Origin: Pyxicephalus adspersus
Taxonomy: Eukaryota > Chordata > Amphibia > Anura > Pyxicephalidae
Assembly: GCF_032062135.1 (NCBI RefSeq)
Contig: NC_092869.1
Location: 42,456,718-42,520,717 of the forward strand
Direction: 5' to 3'
DNA length: 64,000 bases
In this document: positions 17,220 to 30,300 of the stretch, piece after piece
Numbering within the stretch: position 1 is the stretch's first letter
Layout of the letters: every line of letters starts with the position of its first letter
Notes under the pieces: model-generated
Databases searched by the model: none
What the model saw: only the letters and a program-made list of their open reading frames with translations
Told to the model about the DNA's origin: nothing
Translations under genes and position numbers: made by a program

Positions 17220-17643
17220 CCTTATTCATCAAACTCCCCCTGCCGCGCTCAGCTCCTCCAATGACCTACTAATGACTTCCTCACTCATAACCTCATCACA
17301 CGCACGGATACAAGATTTCTCTAGAGCTGCCCCCACTCTCTGGAATGGTCTTTCTCGTCCTATTCGGCTTGCTCCTACTTTCTGCTCATTTAAAAGAGCT
17401 CTCAAAACCCAATACTTCATCCCTACCTACCCGTCTTCTTCTGTCTTTTGAAACCTTCACTACTTCCCACCACTACATATCTCCCATCCTATTGTGTGTG
17501 AAATTCCCCCACCTACTAGATTGTAAGCTCTTCGGGGCAGGGTCCTCTCCTCCTGTATCACTGTCTGTATTAGTCTGTCATTTGCAATCCCTATTGAATG
17601 TACAGCGCTGCGTAATATGTTGGCGCTATATAAATCCTGTTTA
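17220..17643 (+). mobile_element. L2-like LINE 3' end with terminal tail
   Basis: One frame from about 17323 reads [15 protein letters not shown] and then [16 protein letters not shown]. This matches the last residues of L2-type reverse transcriptases (LWN-LP-IR ... FK-LKT). Next come a 3' UTR and the shared tail 'tacagcgctgcgtaatatg' plus 'tataaatcctgttta'. This copy ties the SINE tails in the window to an L2-like source. Its TAA-rich end is cut off by the MITE at 17644 and resumes at 18570. Confidence 0.8.
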
Positions 17644-18564
17644 TTAACCTCCCAACCGTTAAGTCCGTACTTTTTCGTATTAAAAAAAGTTGCAATTATC
17701 GATAACCCCGTACTTTTCTCACTCCCCACTTACCTGGTCCCGCTGTGCTCATCCAGCGTCGTGTCCGTGTTCCAGCTTCGTCCTCCAGCGTTGATCTCCC
17801 TCTCCAGCGTCGGGTGCTGTCTCCTGGTCCCGCTGATCGTCCCGCGTCGTTCTCCTTCCAGCGCCGGGTGCTCTCTGAAACAAGAAGCCGGCCAGCGGAG
17901 GAAAAAAAAAGCCGGCCGGCTTCTTGTGCGTGCGTGCGTGCGCGATGACGTCGGCGCGTGTGCGGGAAATTCAAATTGAAACTCATTCATTCATTTTGTA
18001 TTGGATTGGATACAGGAGTTTGTATTCAATCCAATACAAAATGAATAAATGAGTTTCAATTAAAAATAAATACAAAGTATGTATTTTGTATTGGATTGGA
18101 TACAGGAATTTGTATTCAATCCAATACATAATGAGAGTTTGAATTTTGTTCTCATTTTTTATTGGATTGAATACAAAGTCCTGTATCCAATCCAATACAA
18201 AATAATAGAAAATATATTTATGTGGTTTTGTCTATAGGTATGTGACGGACACTAGGGAGGTGTTTTAGAAAAATATATTACTATACAGTATACCAAATTA
18301 TCGCATTTTCAGTATTTTTCATTTATTTATGTATTCTTGTTTAAGCTGAATTTTGTGTTTTTCCTTTAATTTTATTAAAAGTAATTTTTTTTTTTTTTTA
18401 CATGATTGTGTGTTTCAAGCATTTTTTCTATTCATTATATCTACTAGACCCCTATTCGGACATATTTCTGTAAGTTATAGGTCTACAATTTAAAAAAAAA
18501 AATTTCATGAAAACCTGTAACGCTTTTGGTACAGAAATCTAGACATCAGTGTAACGCCCAGGTG

Positions 18565-18569
<5 letters not shown>
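17644..18569. mobile_element. TTAA-flanked (piggyBac-type) MITE with palindromic core
   Basis: Both ends carry TTAA (17644-17647 and 18566-18569). The termini are imperfect inverted repeats: left 'TTAACCTCCCAACCGTTA', right reverse complement 'TTAACCACCTGGGCGTTA'. The left half is GC-rich and has on the - strand a splice-donor-like 'CAGGTAAGTGGGG' (around 17725). The middle holds three AT-rich palindromes built from 'tgtattggattggatacag' (17994-18041, 18085-18129, 18150-18202). There is no transposase. It lies exactly in the L2 tail: TAA repeats resume directly after its right TTAA. Confidence 0.75.

Positions 18570-18602
<33 letters not shown>
18570..18602 (+). repeat. (TAA)n microsatellite, displaced end of the L2 tail
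   Basis: About eleven TAA units directly follow the TTAA of the MITE. Other copies of the tail in this window end in the same TAA run, so this is the severed 3' end of the element at 17220. Confidence 0.75.
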
Positions 18603-18603
<1 letters not shown>

Positions 18604-20192
18604 CTCTAGGCATATTGAGCAGGTAATCCTTGCAATATGGAGAAGGAAACACTGCAAGGAGAAAACAATTTTAAATCCACGTATTTAATCTTTACATACT
18701 GTATCTACTATGGAAATCTGATAATTCTTGTATCTAGCAATGACTCTTTATTATATACTGTCTGTATTGAGTGCCGTCATGTATTGTCCATGCAAACCCA
18801 CCATAGCACCACAAATCTTGATAAATCAGCATTTTCTATCAGCTCATGTACCAATCTACATCTTAAATAAAATTCATCTCCCTTCAAATTGCAATATTGT
18901 TAGCAGCATGTGCAGTATTTTATTATTTGCAAAAACAAAACCACAGGCGGGTCCATTAAATAAAAGATTGGCTTTTATTTCAAATAAAAAGCATTTATAC
19001 AGTTTAAACCATAATCGTGTGTCTGAGCACAATAATATAATGACCTATATACTACTCGAGGTGTCTCATGCAGCACTGACAAGAAAAACATTTATGGGGC
19101 GAATTTTTAGACCAATACCAAACAACTTCAGATTAGATCAGAACAAATCACAGTCATAAAAACATATCATATAAAAATGATACATCATAAATACTCTTCT
19201 TCATATACATCATGTGGACAAGTTATTAGAAACACTAAGTTTAATTTTTAAAGCTGCAAATGGAGGAGTCGCACCCTTCTCTTTTTTAGTAACATTTATA
19301 GAGAGAGTTCAGTGTTTCCATTATTTTGTCCATTTCCTGTAACAAAGCTTCTAATTACACAGGTATAATCCTTCATCAGAGATTCTTTGAAAGAAACCTC
19401 AGATACCTTTTCCTAATCCTCTAAAGATGTTTTAGTATGCCATTGATTTAGTAAGTCATAACGACAGCAGCCATTAAAGGCTTCTTACATGGTAATTTTC
19501 CTGCAAAGGAAACCCTCTCTTTAAATCTTGGGGTACTTTTTTTATTTCCTTTATATCTGTGTAGGTATGAAAATGCAAGGAGCTTCCTGTAATAAAGACC
19601 AGTCGTGGCTGCTCTCTATTCTTGTCCAGAGTGCCTGGTCTTGTCTCCGCCCCCCTGTATTTCTCTGTAGTGGGAGGGTCTTATTGGCCCCTCCCACAGC
19701 TTTGCTTTCTGTACAGGCTATGCACAGCACAATAACAACGTCCTTGCAAGTTTTAGACTGTAACATCTGAGGTTGCAAAAGCCATTGATGCTCACAAGTA
19801 GATTTATATTCTGTAGTGGCTAATGAGGAATATATTTATAAAAGTATTTTGTGCCCTAGTTCAGCTTTAAATCCCTATAGTGCATTACAGACTGCTTATA
19901 TTATTAGTGACAAATAAGGTCCAGCAGGATTAGTGTCTGACATTTAGGGGATGGTTTAGGGGATGGGCAAAGGGCCAAGGGCCCCAGTTAACAGAATTAC
20001 GGGGAGTTGGAGTGCTGTGCATTTGGGACCCAGCTTCCCATTTGCCCAGAGTTCCATTTTATTTAAAATTGTGTCTGTAAATTTCTATATGGGACTTCCA
20101 TTTATAACCAGTGTGATGAATCTTAGCTCCAGGTTTTTATTATATGATAAAGAATAAAAGCTGATACCTGATTGGCTGCTATAGGCTAACCC
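18603..20192. other. Non-coding intergenic DNA
   Basis: AT-rich. No gene or known repeat was recognised; the open frames lack protein-like composition. Confidence 0.4.
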
Positions 20193-20622
20193 TAAAGGTG
20201 CGTACACACTTCCAATTTTTATCGTTCCAATCGAACGACGAACAATCGATTGGGCAAAAAATCGTTCGTAAAAAAGTAACCAACGACGCCGACGAACGAG
20301 GAAAGTCGCTGGAAACGAACGACCGGACCGGCGGATCGGATTGGACGACGATCGTTGAACATCGTTTGTGTGTACGGTCGTTCGTTGATCGTCCATGTTC
20401 AGAGCATGCGTGATGAACGAACGTCCGTTCACTTTCCTGTCGTGCACATAGTTCCTCTATCGCTCAAACGATCGTATCTATTGTGTGTACAATATCTACG
20501 AACGATCGTGTCGTTATCTCTATGTGCAGGATCGGTGCTATACGATCGTTCGTATATATCGTGCATGAACGTTCGTCGTTCGTTTTCCGACGATAATAAT
20601 TGGAAGTGTGTACGTAGCTTTA
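20193..20622. mobile_element. Palindromic MITE rich in CGTTCG/CGAACG
   Basis: The left end 'taaaggtgcgtacacact' and the reverse complement of the right end 'taaagctacgtacacact' agree at 16 of 18 positions, and the match continues into 'tccaatt'. The 430-bp interior is filled with CGTTCGT and ACGAACG words in both orientations, so it could fold extensively. CpG density far exceeds the neighbours, suggesting recent insertion or little methylation decay. No coding capacity. Confidence 0.7.
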
Positions 20623-20825
20623 CCCATTGCTCCAACTTTTTTCTTTTAAATGAGTTTCATTTTCCTCTGCCATGAAAGTAGGGATCTGTCCCCACCTCCA
20701 CAAATATCTCTCCAAGAAAAGCAAAACGGAGCAGCAAGCTGTTAATCTGCACTTTCCACAATAGCAGCCAAGGACAGGCATCATTCAGGATTAGGTTATC
20801 CTGTTTCAGCCGGTGTTCACTTCTG

Positions 20826-22660
20826 GATATAACTAAATCAATATAATAACGGTGGCCATAAAAGGTCTGCTAAAAGCAAGAGATGCCACCGGCTCAGTGG
20901 TGACTTCTTCAAAGTCAGGTGGAGAAGCCATCACCAACATGGAAGCCACAGTGAGGGCACATTTTGGTTTTCCAATATGTGAGTCTGTCTGCCGAAATAA
21001 AACAACCCGCTCACAGATCAGATGAACTGGCAAAAGGATCCCAACGGCACTTGGAAGACAAACTCCACCATTCATTGCTATGATTTCGCCAAGTTTGGCT
21101 ACCATGGCTAGCTCCACATGGTGGTAACACATTGGTTTTTGCATGCCTTGAGGGTTGTTGAAGATTTGACTGAATGGCACAATCTGCCTTAAGGTGTATT
21201 TAAAACCAAAACTAGGAAATAGCGAAAACCAGTTGGCAACAACAGACATCACAGCCCTGTTTTTTTCCTGATCTAGGTCTTGGAGAAATTTCCTTTCACT
21301 TCCTAACTTGGAATCCCATCAGTAAGTATAGGAAGATCCACATGGAGTCTGTAGCTATCATACTGTGCATGGCAAGATGGTCGTACATGCCAAAGTCTGT
21401 AAAAAAATTGAGGGCCTTGCTAATTAATACATTCAAGATATATTCAGGCAACCTTACACTATATACTTGTTAGTAGATCTAGAAGATTGTACAATGATAT
21501 TGTAATCTGCATGGACACAAAAAGAAATGATAGCCTGGCAAAGGTCCACTTAGATGACCACATGGCAGATCTTCCAAATTTCCTATATCTGGGGCAGTTT
21601 TGGTAGCAAAAGGTTGCATTGGACAATAGAAACTCATCTCCATTATTAGTGACCATAATAACACTATATTGGATTTTACCCCAGATAACTATGGGCATTG
21701 CCCAGTCCCAAAGTCAAGGTTTTAACAAAGGTGAAGCTGTCCGTGATGCCCACAACAACAACGTTTTCACCTTGAGTTCTAAAGGCGTTGGGGTCAAGAA
21801 AGAAATGCAACTTTGTTAACCATTGCAAAGGTACTATAATACTCTGTATTCACCAACTGGCTAGCTTTTGAATATTGGATTCTATGCTAGCTCATGGGCA
21901 TTGCCTCCAATACAAATGACACAATGAGGATCAGCCTATTTTCCATCACAGTTACAAAGCCTAATGGCAAACATCTCCTTGAATATTGCATAGTTTCTTG
22001 TACTTCAGCCTTAAAGGGTTCACGTTTATGTGCTAGAATAGGAGAAGAGAATCCCATGAATAAAATATTCGATTTATAAAGAGCACCCAATATCACAGTA
22101 GGGTTGAAATGGTCTTGTTTCCAAAGGTTACCAAAGACCATGCTGCTATTTCTTGTTGGACAGGTCCTTCAAAGACACCACTGAAAATTACAATGTATTT
22201 TAATATGTTTCTATTTCCTCATTTTAAACATTACAGTAAACTAGAATATGAAATCCCACACATTGGCCCTACTGATAGCACTGGGTTACTCCATAATTCC
22301 ATTCTACAGGCTGCAGAGGTATAATGATGAGTGCAGGAACTTGCAGCAACCATGTCAAAAAAACTGGATCAGTGGGAAGTTTGGGTTCACTCAGTAGAAT
22401 TTTATTCCAAGGGAACCCCACATAATGTATGCTTTGGTTGCCCTAGTTCAGAATAGACAAGTTAAATTGTAGGCCCCAGGGCCACAATGACAAGCCTACT
22501 GTAGCCATTTTGGGATAGACTTGATAAGCAGTTCTTCCATGTTTTCACCATCCGTGATATTGAGTTTTTGCTTGCTATCCCTCTCAAGAGCAGGTTTCAC
22601 CAAGGCAGGAAATCAGATATCAGCAAACTGACAAAAAATTCTGGCCTTCGCTCATTGTAT
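20826..22660 (-). pseudogene. Unidentified decayed coding-like region
   Basis: No family recognised. On the - strand several protein-like stretches follow one another in different frames without obvious introns. They include 'YIVIFSGVFEGPVQQEIAAW' near 22200, 'DPNAFRTQGENVVVVGITDS' near 21790, 'MVTNNGDEFLLSNATFCY' near 21640, and a 139-codon open frame at 20833-21252 containing 'MQKPMCYHHVELAMVAKLGE'. Stops and frame changes lie between them. This would fit an old retrocopy or decayed gene encoding a large extracellular or membrane protein. It could also be chance open frames, since the opposite strand is open in part too. Confidence 0.3.
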
Positions 22661-23279
22661 TGAAAAAATGATTGGTCTGTACCAACAGAAGTGCTGGAAC
22701 CCCCTTCCCCAATGGGACCACTAAACACAAAGCCCTAAGGGGTTTATTTGTAGAGTTTCCACGCCTGGTACTTTTCCAACCAGGAAAAAATTGGACCCTT
22801 TGCCAAGCTTAATAGTAGAAAAGAGTTCATACAGCTGGTGTATATAAAAAAAATACATTTGGATTGAAATTGAATAAACAAAATTAGCCTCAGGACTAGG
22901 GTTGCTACCTGGTCAGTGATTTGTCCACTTGACCAATATAAATAGGACCATAATGAATGGTCATTATTAATTGGCAATAAAAAAAACTAAACACTATCAC
23001 TTTTCCTCACCGAAAAATCGCAACAATGCTCAGGATAGATATGTATAAAGGTTCATGTTGATGAGCTTTCTTGTCAAACTATAAAGTACAAATGGAAAAA
23101 GCAGCATTTGGTGAAAAAAAGGCTGCCATTGACCGGCCTTGGTTGAAGTTCCAATGCTCTGCAATAGGACATCCAGGAAAGGAGTGCAATGCATAGCATG
23201 TCCAATGCAGCCCATGAACTGCTGTGTTTATGGGATTTTGCCAATCAATATTTGAGGTGGAAACCCTAGTTTTATGTTT
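22661..23279. other. Non-coding intergenic DNA
   Basis: Nothing recognised. Confidence 0.35.
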
Positions 23280-23660
23280 TTACCACTCTATCCAAAACTA
23301 AAAAGAAAAGGTTTGGCCGGAAGTTGGCCAAAATGGATGGTCCACTATCCCATCCTTCCGGTGGTCCGCGGCTCTGGCTGGTGCACAGTGGGTTCAGGGG
23401 AAAGACCCCGCTGGGGAGGAGCGCACCCGCCAGAGCCACAGACTGTGTCCCCCATATGGATTTTAGGATCAGGGAAATGGGAGGGTTGACAGGCTCAGAC
23501 CTGCGATGGGAGAATAGGCAGATTCTGGCATCATGATGTCACTAAAGGGGAAGTTTCTTCACCTATGAGTGACACATGGCTCCCTGCGCATGCAAGGTCC
23601 AGAGCTGGTAATTTTAGTGGACCGTGTGTCCGAAAAGGTTGGTGACTACTGCTTTGGAAA
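23280..23660. repeat. GC-rich probable interspersed repeat
   Basis: This block is markedly richer in G and C than its surroundings. It ends in 'gtccgaaaaggttggtgact', wording that resembles ends of amphibian interspersed repeats. No second copy exists in this window, so the call rests on composition and general resemblance only. Confidence 0.3.
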
Positions 23661-24014
23661 GAAGATAGGGCAAAAACTGAGAAGACAATTTAGTCCATTC
23701 GAAGAGCGTCTTCCTGCCTGCTCTGCGTTCCACAGGATCCTACCTGGAAAAGCAGTGACGCCATCCTCACGTAGGCACCACAAATGGAAGATGAGCAAGA
23801 TAAGTATTTTTTTTAACCTACCACTGGCTGACGCGTGGTAGAGCACCCAAAAAGTGTAAGTAGACCTTTTTTTTAGTAGAATGACCCCATAATGGACCTT
23901 TTATTAAAGCCCCAAGACCCTCACTTATAAACACGAAGACAAATCCTCTAAGCACCACGACCCCATCCCAGTCCATCCAAACTTCTCTGTAATTATATAT
24001 TTCTGTGACAAAAA

Positions 24015-25340
24015 CATATTGTAGCAACATCCTTTAATACTAAAATCAAAATACAGAATACATTCATAAAGGCATATTTCTTAAATGTAGATATAATAGA
24101 ACTAAAGCAAAAAAACAACAAACGTGAGTAGTTTAAAGTAATAAACAAGAAACAAAAACACTGTACAATTTTATAAAATCTGTGTTTTTACATAAGTTAC
24201 ACAAAAAAAAAAAAAAATGTATACTTCATTAGACCTTTACTTCATATTGTCATGAAACATTGCATATTTGACGCAGTTACGCTGGTGAATACTACATGTT
24301 CTTTAATACTATAAGGTGTAGACAGGAAAAAGGTATATCGGGAGGGCAAGTGACATTTTAGTGTACTTCGTGGTGTACTCTTGCCCAGACACAGAGGTGA
24401 CACTCATTTTGTCGAGGAGCCAATATCCAAAAGTGTCCTAACTGCTTGACAGGCATTGAGGCACTTCAAAAGGCTGATCGGCCATTTTATTTTTTTTTAT
24501 TGGCCAATTAGCTCTACCAGAAACAATCGTTTCCACTGAATCTAAAACTATATTGTTGACGAGCCAATAAACCATTCCAAATAGACACTTCATGATGCAA
24601 ATGGAGAAATGGCCATTTTGTTGGCTGTCCAAAAATTTTAAAAATATACTTTGGTTGCATTTTATGTTTCCAGAGCATCGACCTGCTTAGTTTACTTTTG
24701 TCTAGACTTCAAAATGGCGGCAACCCCTGCACCTAGGCAATAGGTACTCTATGATAGGACATATCCTTCAAGACCATTGTGTTCTGAAAACAGCACAATA
24801 CTTCAAAAAGTTGACCTAATATTATACAAGCTAAAAAAAAAAATATATATATATATATATATATCATCAAAAGGCAGATTTTTAAAAATCCAAAAACGGT
24901 CAACTTTCTTTTACGTCACCAAAATATAAAAATACATGCATTAAACCCGACGGGTTGCTTGAATAGGTTGAAGCCTTGCGCAGGCACGTAGTTAATGGCT
25001 TAAAAACATTTGCACTTTCCGTTGTTTAGTTCATAATAAGTCCCCCATAAAAAGGACCCCCGCCTGTCTTGGGTTCTCTTCGGAAAAACTTTTTGTTGTA
25101 ACATTTCCACCGTGTTCTCGAAAAGGCGGGCGGAACTTGCTACGTGTCGCGGTGGTAGAAGATGGAAGTGCTTTGGTTAGTGCACACAACTCGTTAAAAT
25201 GCAAAACTTTTTCATAGAGTGGATACATTTCAAGCTTACATTTAATTTATTTTTCTTAAGCAGCATACTTAGGAAAAAATAAAGATAGGACAGCTCTGAT
25301 AAATGAGGTGTTGGGGGGGTGGGTAGTCGAGTCATTGCAC
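24015..25340 (-). other. fermt2: Putative 3' UTR of fermt2
   Basis: This is AT-rich sequence after the fermt2 stop codon (25341-25343). A variant polyadenylation signal, ATTAAA on the - strand at 24033-24038, would place the end near 24015. An AT microsatellite lies at 24843-24864. The extent is a guess; other candidate signals exist nearer the stop (for example near 25246). Confidence 0.4.
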
Positions 25341-27330
25341 TCACACCCATCCGCTTGTAAGTTTAAAGAACATTTCTTCATCCAGACTTTCGTTCTGGTC
25401 CTTGGCCCTCGTGGACAGGAAGATGTAGCCACCAATAAATTCATGAACTACTTTGCAATCCACTTCTGTGCAGATGAAGGAGAGCCGCATCTCATCGGCA
25501 AATTCTACGGTTACCTGGAAGACGGCAAGAGTGGAGATTTAATGGTTGGACACTTGCTAAAAAAATATTGTTAGGGCATTCAGGGCCCTCACATATCAAC
25601 ATTTTCACATCATAATCATAAGATACTGTCCCTTTGTAGCAGACATGGTCAGTTTGCTCCAAATGGGCCAACCCATTTCCAAGCACTTATGAAGCTGATC
25701 TTCACACCATATAACAATGCTTGGGTCTGAACAGCAAAATATCAGTGCTATGCAGTGGTGGTATCAATAGCCATGCAGTGGTGGTGTCGGTGCCATGACA
25801 TCAACCATCATTTACGCCCTTGGCTCCGAAGCGTAGACAAAAATCATTGGAGCACTGGAGAGGTGAACAAAAATAGGGCTACAGGTACTTTAATCCCCCT
25901 TTATTATGCTCTAAGGTCAACTTTCTTTTTATAACCCTTTGATTTTATTTTCACTGTATCTCTACAGTTCACAAAGCACAATAACCGTAATAAATGGTAC
26001 ACGTCAAGATAACTCACCATTTTTATTTCCCAGTTGACATTCCATTGTTTCATGTTGCTGAACCTCCAAGTTTTAATGGCATCTCCAGTGTTGGCATCCA
26101 TCCTGATCAGCCGGTTGTAAGCAATGCCAATCAGTTCCTCCTTCTTCCCACCTTGGAACCTGATAGAAGGAGATATGAAGAGATATAAGCCATGCAATCT
26201 CAGCAAGATCCAAAGGCTGAAACAATACAAATGTGCACTTTTCTACTAGTGGTTTAGGTTTTTTAGAAAAAATATCATATCATTTTTATTTATTTTTTTT
26301 ATTTTTATGGATAAGCATAGAGTACATGCATTGTTTGGAATATTTATTACTATGACTGGTCTGCATTTATGGTGGCTCCTCAGCTATCCAAATTACACTT
26401 ATCCGGAATCGGCTATTCCCCGTGGTTGCCGGATAACCGAGGTTTTACTGTAGATACATTTGCCTTTTATCAGTTTGTATTATGTAGTATCCAGCTACAA
26501 CATCTACCCCTTCCTCTTTTTTTCCCCATTTGATTTTTTTCCCTGAGAACCACAAATTCATTATGACGTGAAAACAATTTTTTTACTGTGGTTAGAATTG
26601 TCCTGGTGAATGTCACTGAAAATCCCACATTTTACAATATCCAGAATAGGAACAGAATGAAAATATTCCAATGGAGATGGTTATTTTGCTGACAACTCTA
26701 CAAAAAGATGCAGGGCGAGAATTGCAAACCATAATATAACGTAATACTTGACATTTTGCTTAAATTTGGCTACAATCTTAATTTGAGAGAACAAAAAAAG
26801 ACCATAAGTTAAAAAAAGAAACCTAAAAACAATACCCTTTCTAAAAAAATTGTCTTTTTATATACTTAACAACTACTACTACTACTACGAATACTTCATA
26901 ATTCAAGTTTAAATATGTTTTATTAACAAAGATTATGTTTATTGCTCACAAATAACATCTCGTGACTGCAATACACTGACCTGGCAATGAAATGCGTGAT
27001 GCCGAACTCTGGCAGGGATTGCCAAGCTTGAATGAACCTCATTTTTGCTTCTATTAGACTCATCTGGGCCACGTTCTGATGAGCTTCCAGAATTCGGGCT
27101 GTGATCTAACGAGGAGAAATAAAGACATCAGCTTGGAACATAAAACACAACATAAAGCCATCATTTTATAAAAAACATGGAGCTAGGAGTGAGTCTCCTA
27201 GAGAAAGGAGAATAAAAACATACAATCTATAACAATAGAAATTAAAACCCCCTTTTTAAAAGTTCTTTATAAAACACACTGGACAGTTCTATAAGAAGGT
27301 ATTAAAAATGAACTGATTTTAAATAAATAA

Positions 27331-27386
<56 letters not shown>

Positions 27387-30300
27387 GGTGAGCTTGCTAT
27401 ATTAAAATGGAACACCAGACAAAAACAAAATAAATACCAATAAACAAGTAAATGCAAATCATACTACATATAAAATAATTGTATTGCTCAGCCAGTCTTG
27501 CAAATCCCACATCCCAACTAAAAAAGAAATGCAGCCACTATATCTAAAGATATGCAAGTTACAATAAATACCATTTTGCTATTTTGGTTTAAAACACCCA
27601 ACTAAAGTGCCATCTGATAACATTATCAGCAGGATTTCTTGGATTTAAATATATTTTCTGTACCAGCCGTCTACTCATTGTACGAAGTTAATGTTTCTAA
27701 TGAATTTTCCATTGAGCAGGTTGAAATTATCTGCAATAGGTAACCGTTTTGCTAGCCCTATATACCCAGTTTTTAGATTTTTGTGCCAGTGATATTTGAA
27801 TGACAGTATTGCCAAGCCATGGCATAGCAGCCTTTTATCTCGATACGTCCGCAGATGCAGGATAGGGTCACCCGCTCACACACACACAGATGATCACACA
27901 CATTCCAATCATGTAATGGGTCATTACATCCATACTTGTGCTTGCAGATGACATGCATTCCACAGATAAATGCTTGGCACAGTTACATTCTGTAATAGGC
28001 GGCAACTAACATGCCAGGCCTGGGAGTTGTGCTGCTGTATTCCACCCTCATCCTGTGAGTATGATTGAAAAGGAAAACCACAAAAAGATAATTTTAGAAT
28101 GTTGCTAACAAACTGCATAACATAGTAGTTTTTGTATTGATTAAACTCATCAATGGCATCACAATCCTACAAGAACCCAAAAATTGCAACAGCCATTATA
28201 TAGATGATGTGGTTACTTTCCCCAATGGATCACCCCGTGATCCTGTTCCTATCCCACTACAGGAACTCCAAATTCTATTCTCTAGTGTATCTGGACATAC
28301 AAAACTGCGATTTACCCAGATGATTATCTATCCAGCTTCATCCCCAACTGCGTCCTATACATACTCCTGAGGAAGCCAAAAGGCGAAACGCGTCAGTTAC
28401 AGTACGTTCCACAATACAACCTAAGCTAGATGATTTTTGTATAGTTCTGCCGTCCATATCCTATGATGTGATTAATAGGCTTTGGACCAAACACCTTAAT
28501 ATAATTTTGTATATATAACTCATTATTGAAAACAATATATGCATTTTTTTTTTGCCTACAAATCCCTTAGTTCTTCTCTTTATTTATTTAATCTTACTAG
28601 TCAGAGGTAGAAAGACTCTTAGACCTCTTACACTGGTGGGCAGTGGGAGAGAGGAACAAATACACAGGTGGTAACTGCCACCAAACAATGGCAGCCATAC
28701 ATTGGTAGTCAGTAGAAGAATGGCTCCCTTACACTGGGCACCAGAGGGAGAAGGACCCAATTACACAAATGGTAACTGGTAGAGGGGCCACCATACAATG
28801 GCAGCCATACATTGGTAGTCAGTAGAAGAATGGCTCCCTTACACTGGGCACCAGAGGGAGAAGGACCCAATTACACAAATGGTAACTGGTAGAGGGGCCA
28901 CCATACAATGGCAGCCATACATTGGTAGTCAGTAGAAGAATGGCTCCCTTACACTGGGCACCAGAGGGAGAAGGACCCAATTACACAAATGGTAACTGGT
29001 AGAGGGGCCACCATACAATGACAGTCAATGGTAGAAACAACCTCCAATATTGATAGTCAGTGGTAAGAGAAAACTCTTACACTCGGTACCAGTGGGAGAA
29101 GAACCCAATTCTACAAGTGGCAACTGGTAGAATCTTACAATGGTGGTTAGAGTTGGAAAGAACATCTTACATTGGTAGTCCGTAGAAGAATAGCCCCCTT
29201 ACACTGGTGATCAATGTAGAGAGACCCTGTAGCATTGGTGGAAAAAGGTAGAGGGGCCACCATACAATGGTGGTTAGTGATAGAAAAAAATCCCTACATT
29301 GCTAATCAGTAGAAGAATGCCCCTTCTAACATTGGTGGCCAGCGGAAAGAATTTTCCCCTTACAGACAAGATTGTTATGTTGGTGGTTAGCCATCTAGTA
29401 GTCAGAAATTGCTGGAAACTTTGGGAACTCCTGGAGTAACTTTTCATTTTCCACAGAACCTTTGGTTGAGAAAAATTGTTCTAGATGACTTTTGACTGGG
29501 GTTCCACTTTATTACCAACAAATCCATTCAAAATAAAAAGAACGTATTTGGTCCAAAAGCATCAAACTGAAAATGCAGCTTGGTTCCCGAAGCTTGCAAC
29601 TTACCAAGTCTCTTACATAGCCTGGCTGTGGAGGGCAATGTCGAGAAATGGAAGAAGGAAGGAGGAGATGTGGGGATAAAACAAAAAGAGCAAATGAGCA
29701 AAAGAATAAGGTTCTGAAAATCATGCAAATGATATTAAAAATAAAAACAGAAAAAGCCAAGTGATAGAGTTAGTACAGAGGTGGATAGTGGACTTTGCAG
29801 ACATGGGGGATGCAAGACACCTATACAGTACAACAGTACAAAGCGGTCAGATTTATTTAACATATCACAATCCATTGCCAGTGTGATCCAATCTACATTT
29901 ACATACAAGCTGCATTCATTATTTGAGCAATGCCTCGTTATAAAGCTGTACCTATGGGAAGCGCAGCAAAACCAGTTAGAACACAAGTTGTCTATGGGAC
30001 CTATTAGAAAAAATGGAGAACAGAACTTTGTTTTTCCCATTTTAGGAACCCAGGGTTCTCCCCAGGTACTTTTAGCTGGGCGCACCACCCGGCACTTTTC
30101 AGCACCCAACCGGCTGTTTTTGGGTGGTTACCAAAGAGTTTGGTCACAATACAGGGGCTGCCACCCACCTAAAATTTTTTACCACTTAGCTTAAAAAAAT
30201 TTCTGGGTTGAGCACTGGGAACCGATCATCACTCGGAATCAGAATAATCACTCATTTCTAAACATGCCTGTCAGTACTATAGTTTCTAAAAGTAAAGGGG

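Noticed and set aside
17617..17990. Overlapping 86-120 codon frames on both strands
   Set aside because: They lie in the GC-rich half of the TTAA MITE; frames on both strands and Arg/Ser-rich composition indicate composition effects.
29781..30194. 137-codon open frame on + strand
   Set aside because: It ends inside a dispersed MITE and shows no protein-like pattern.
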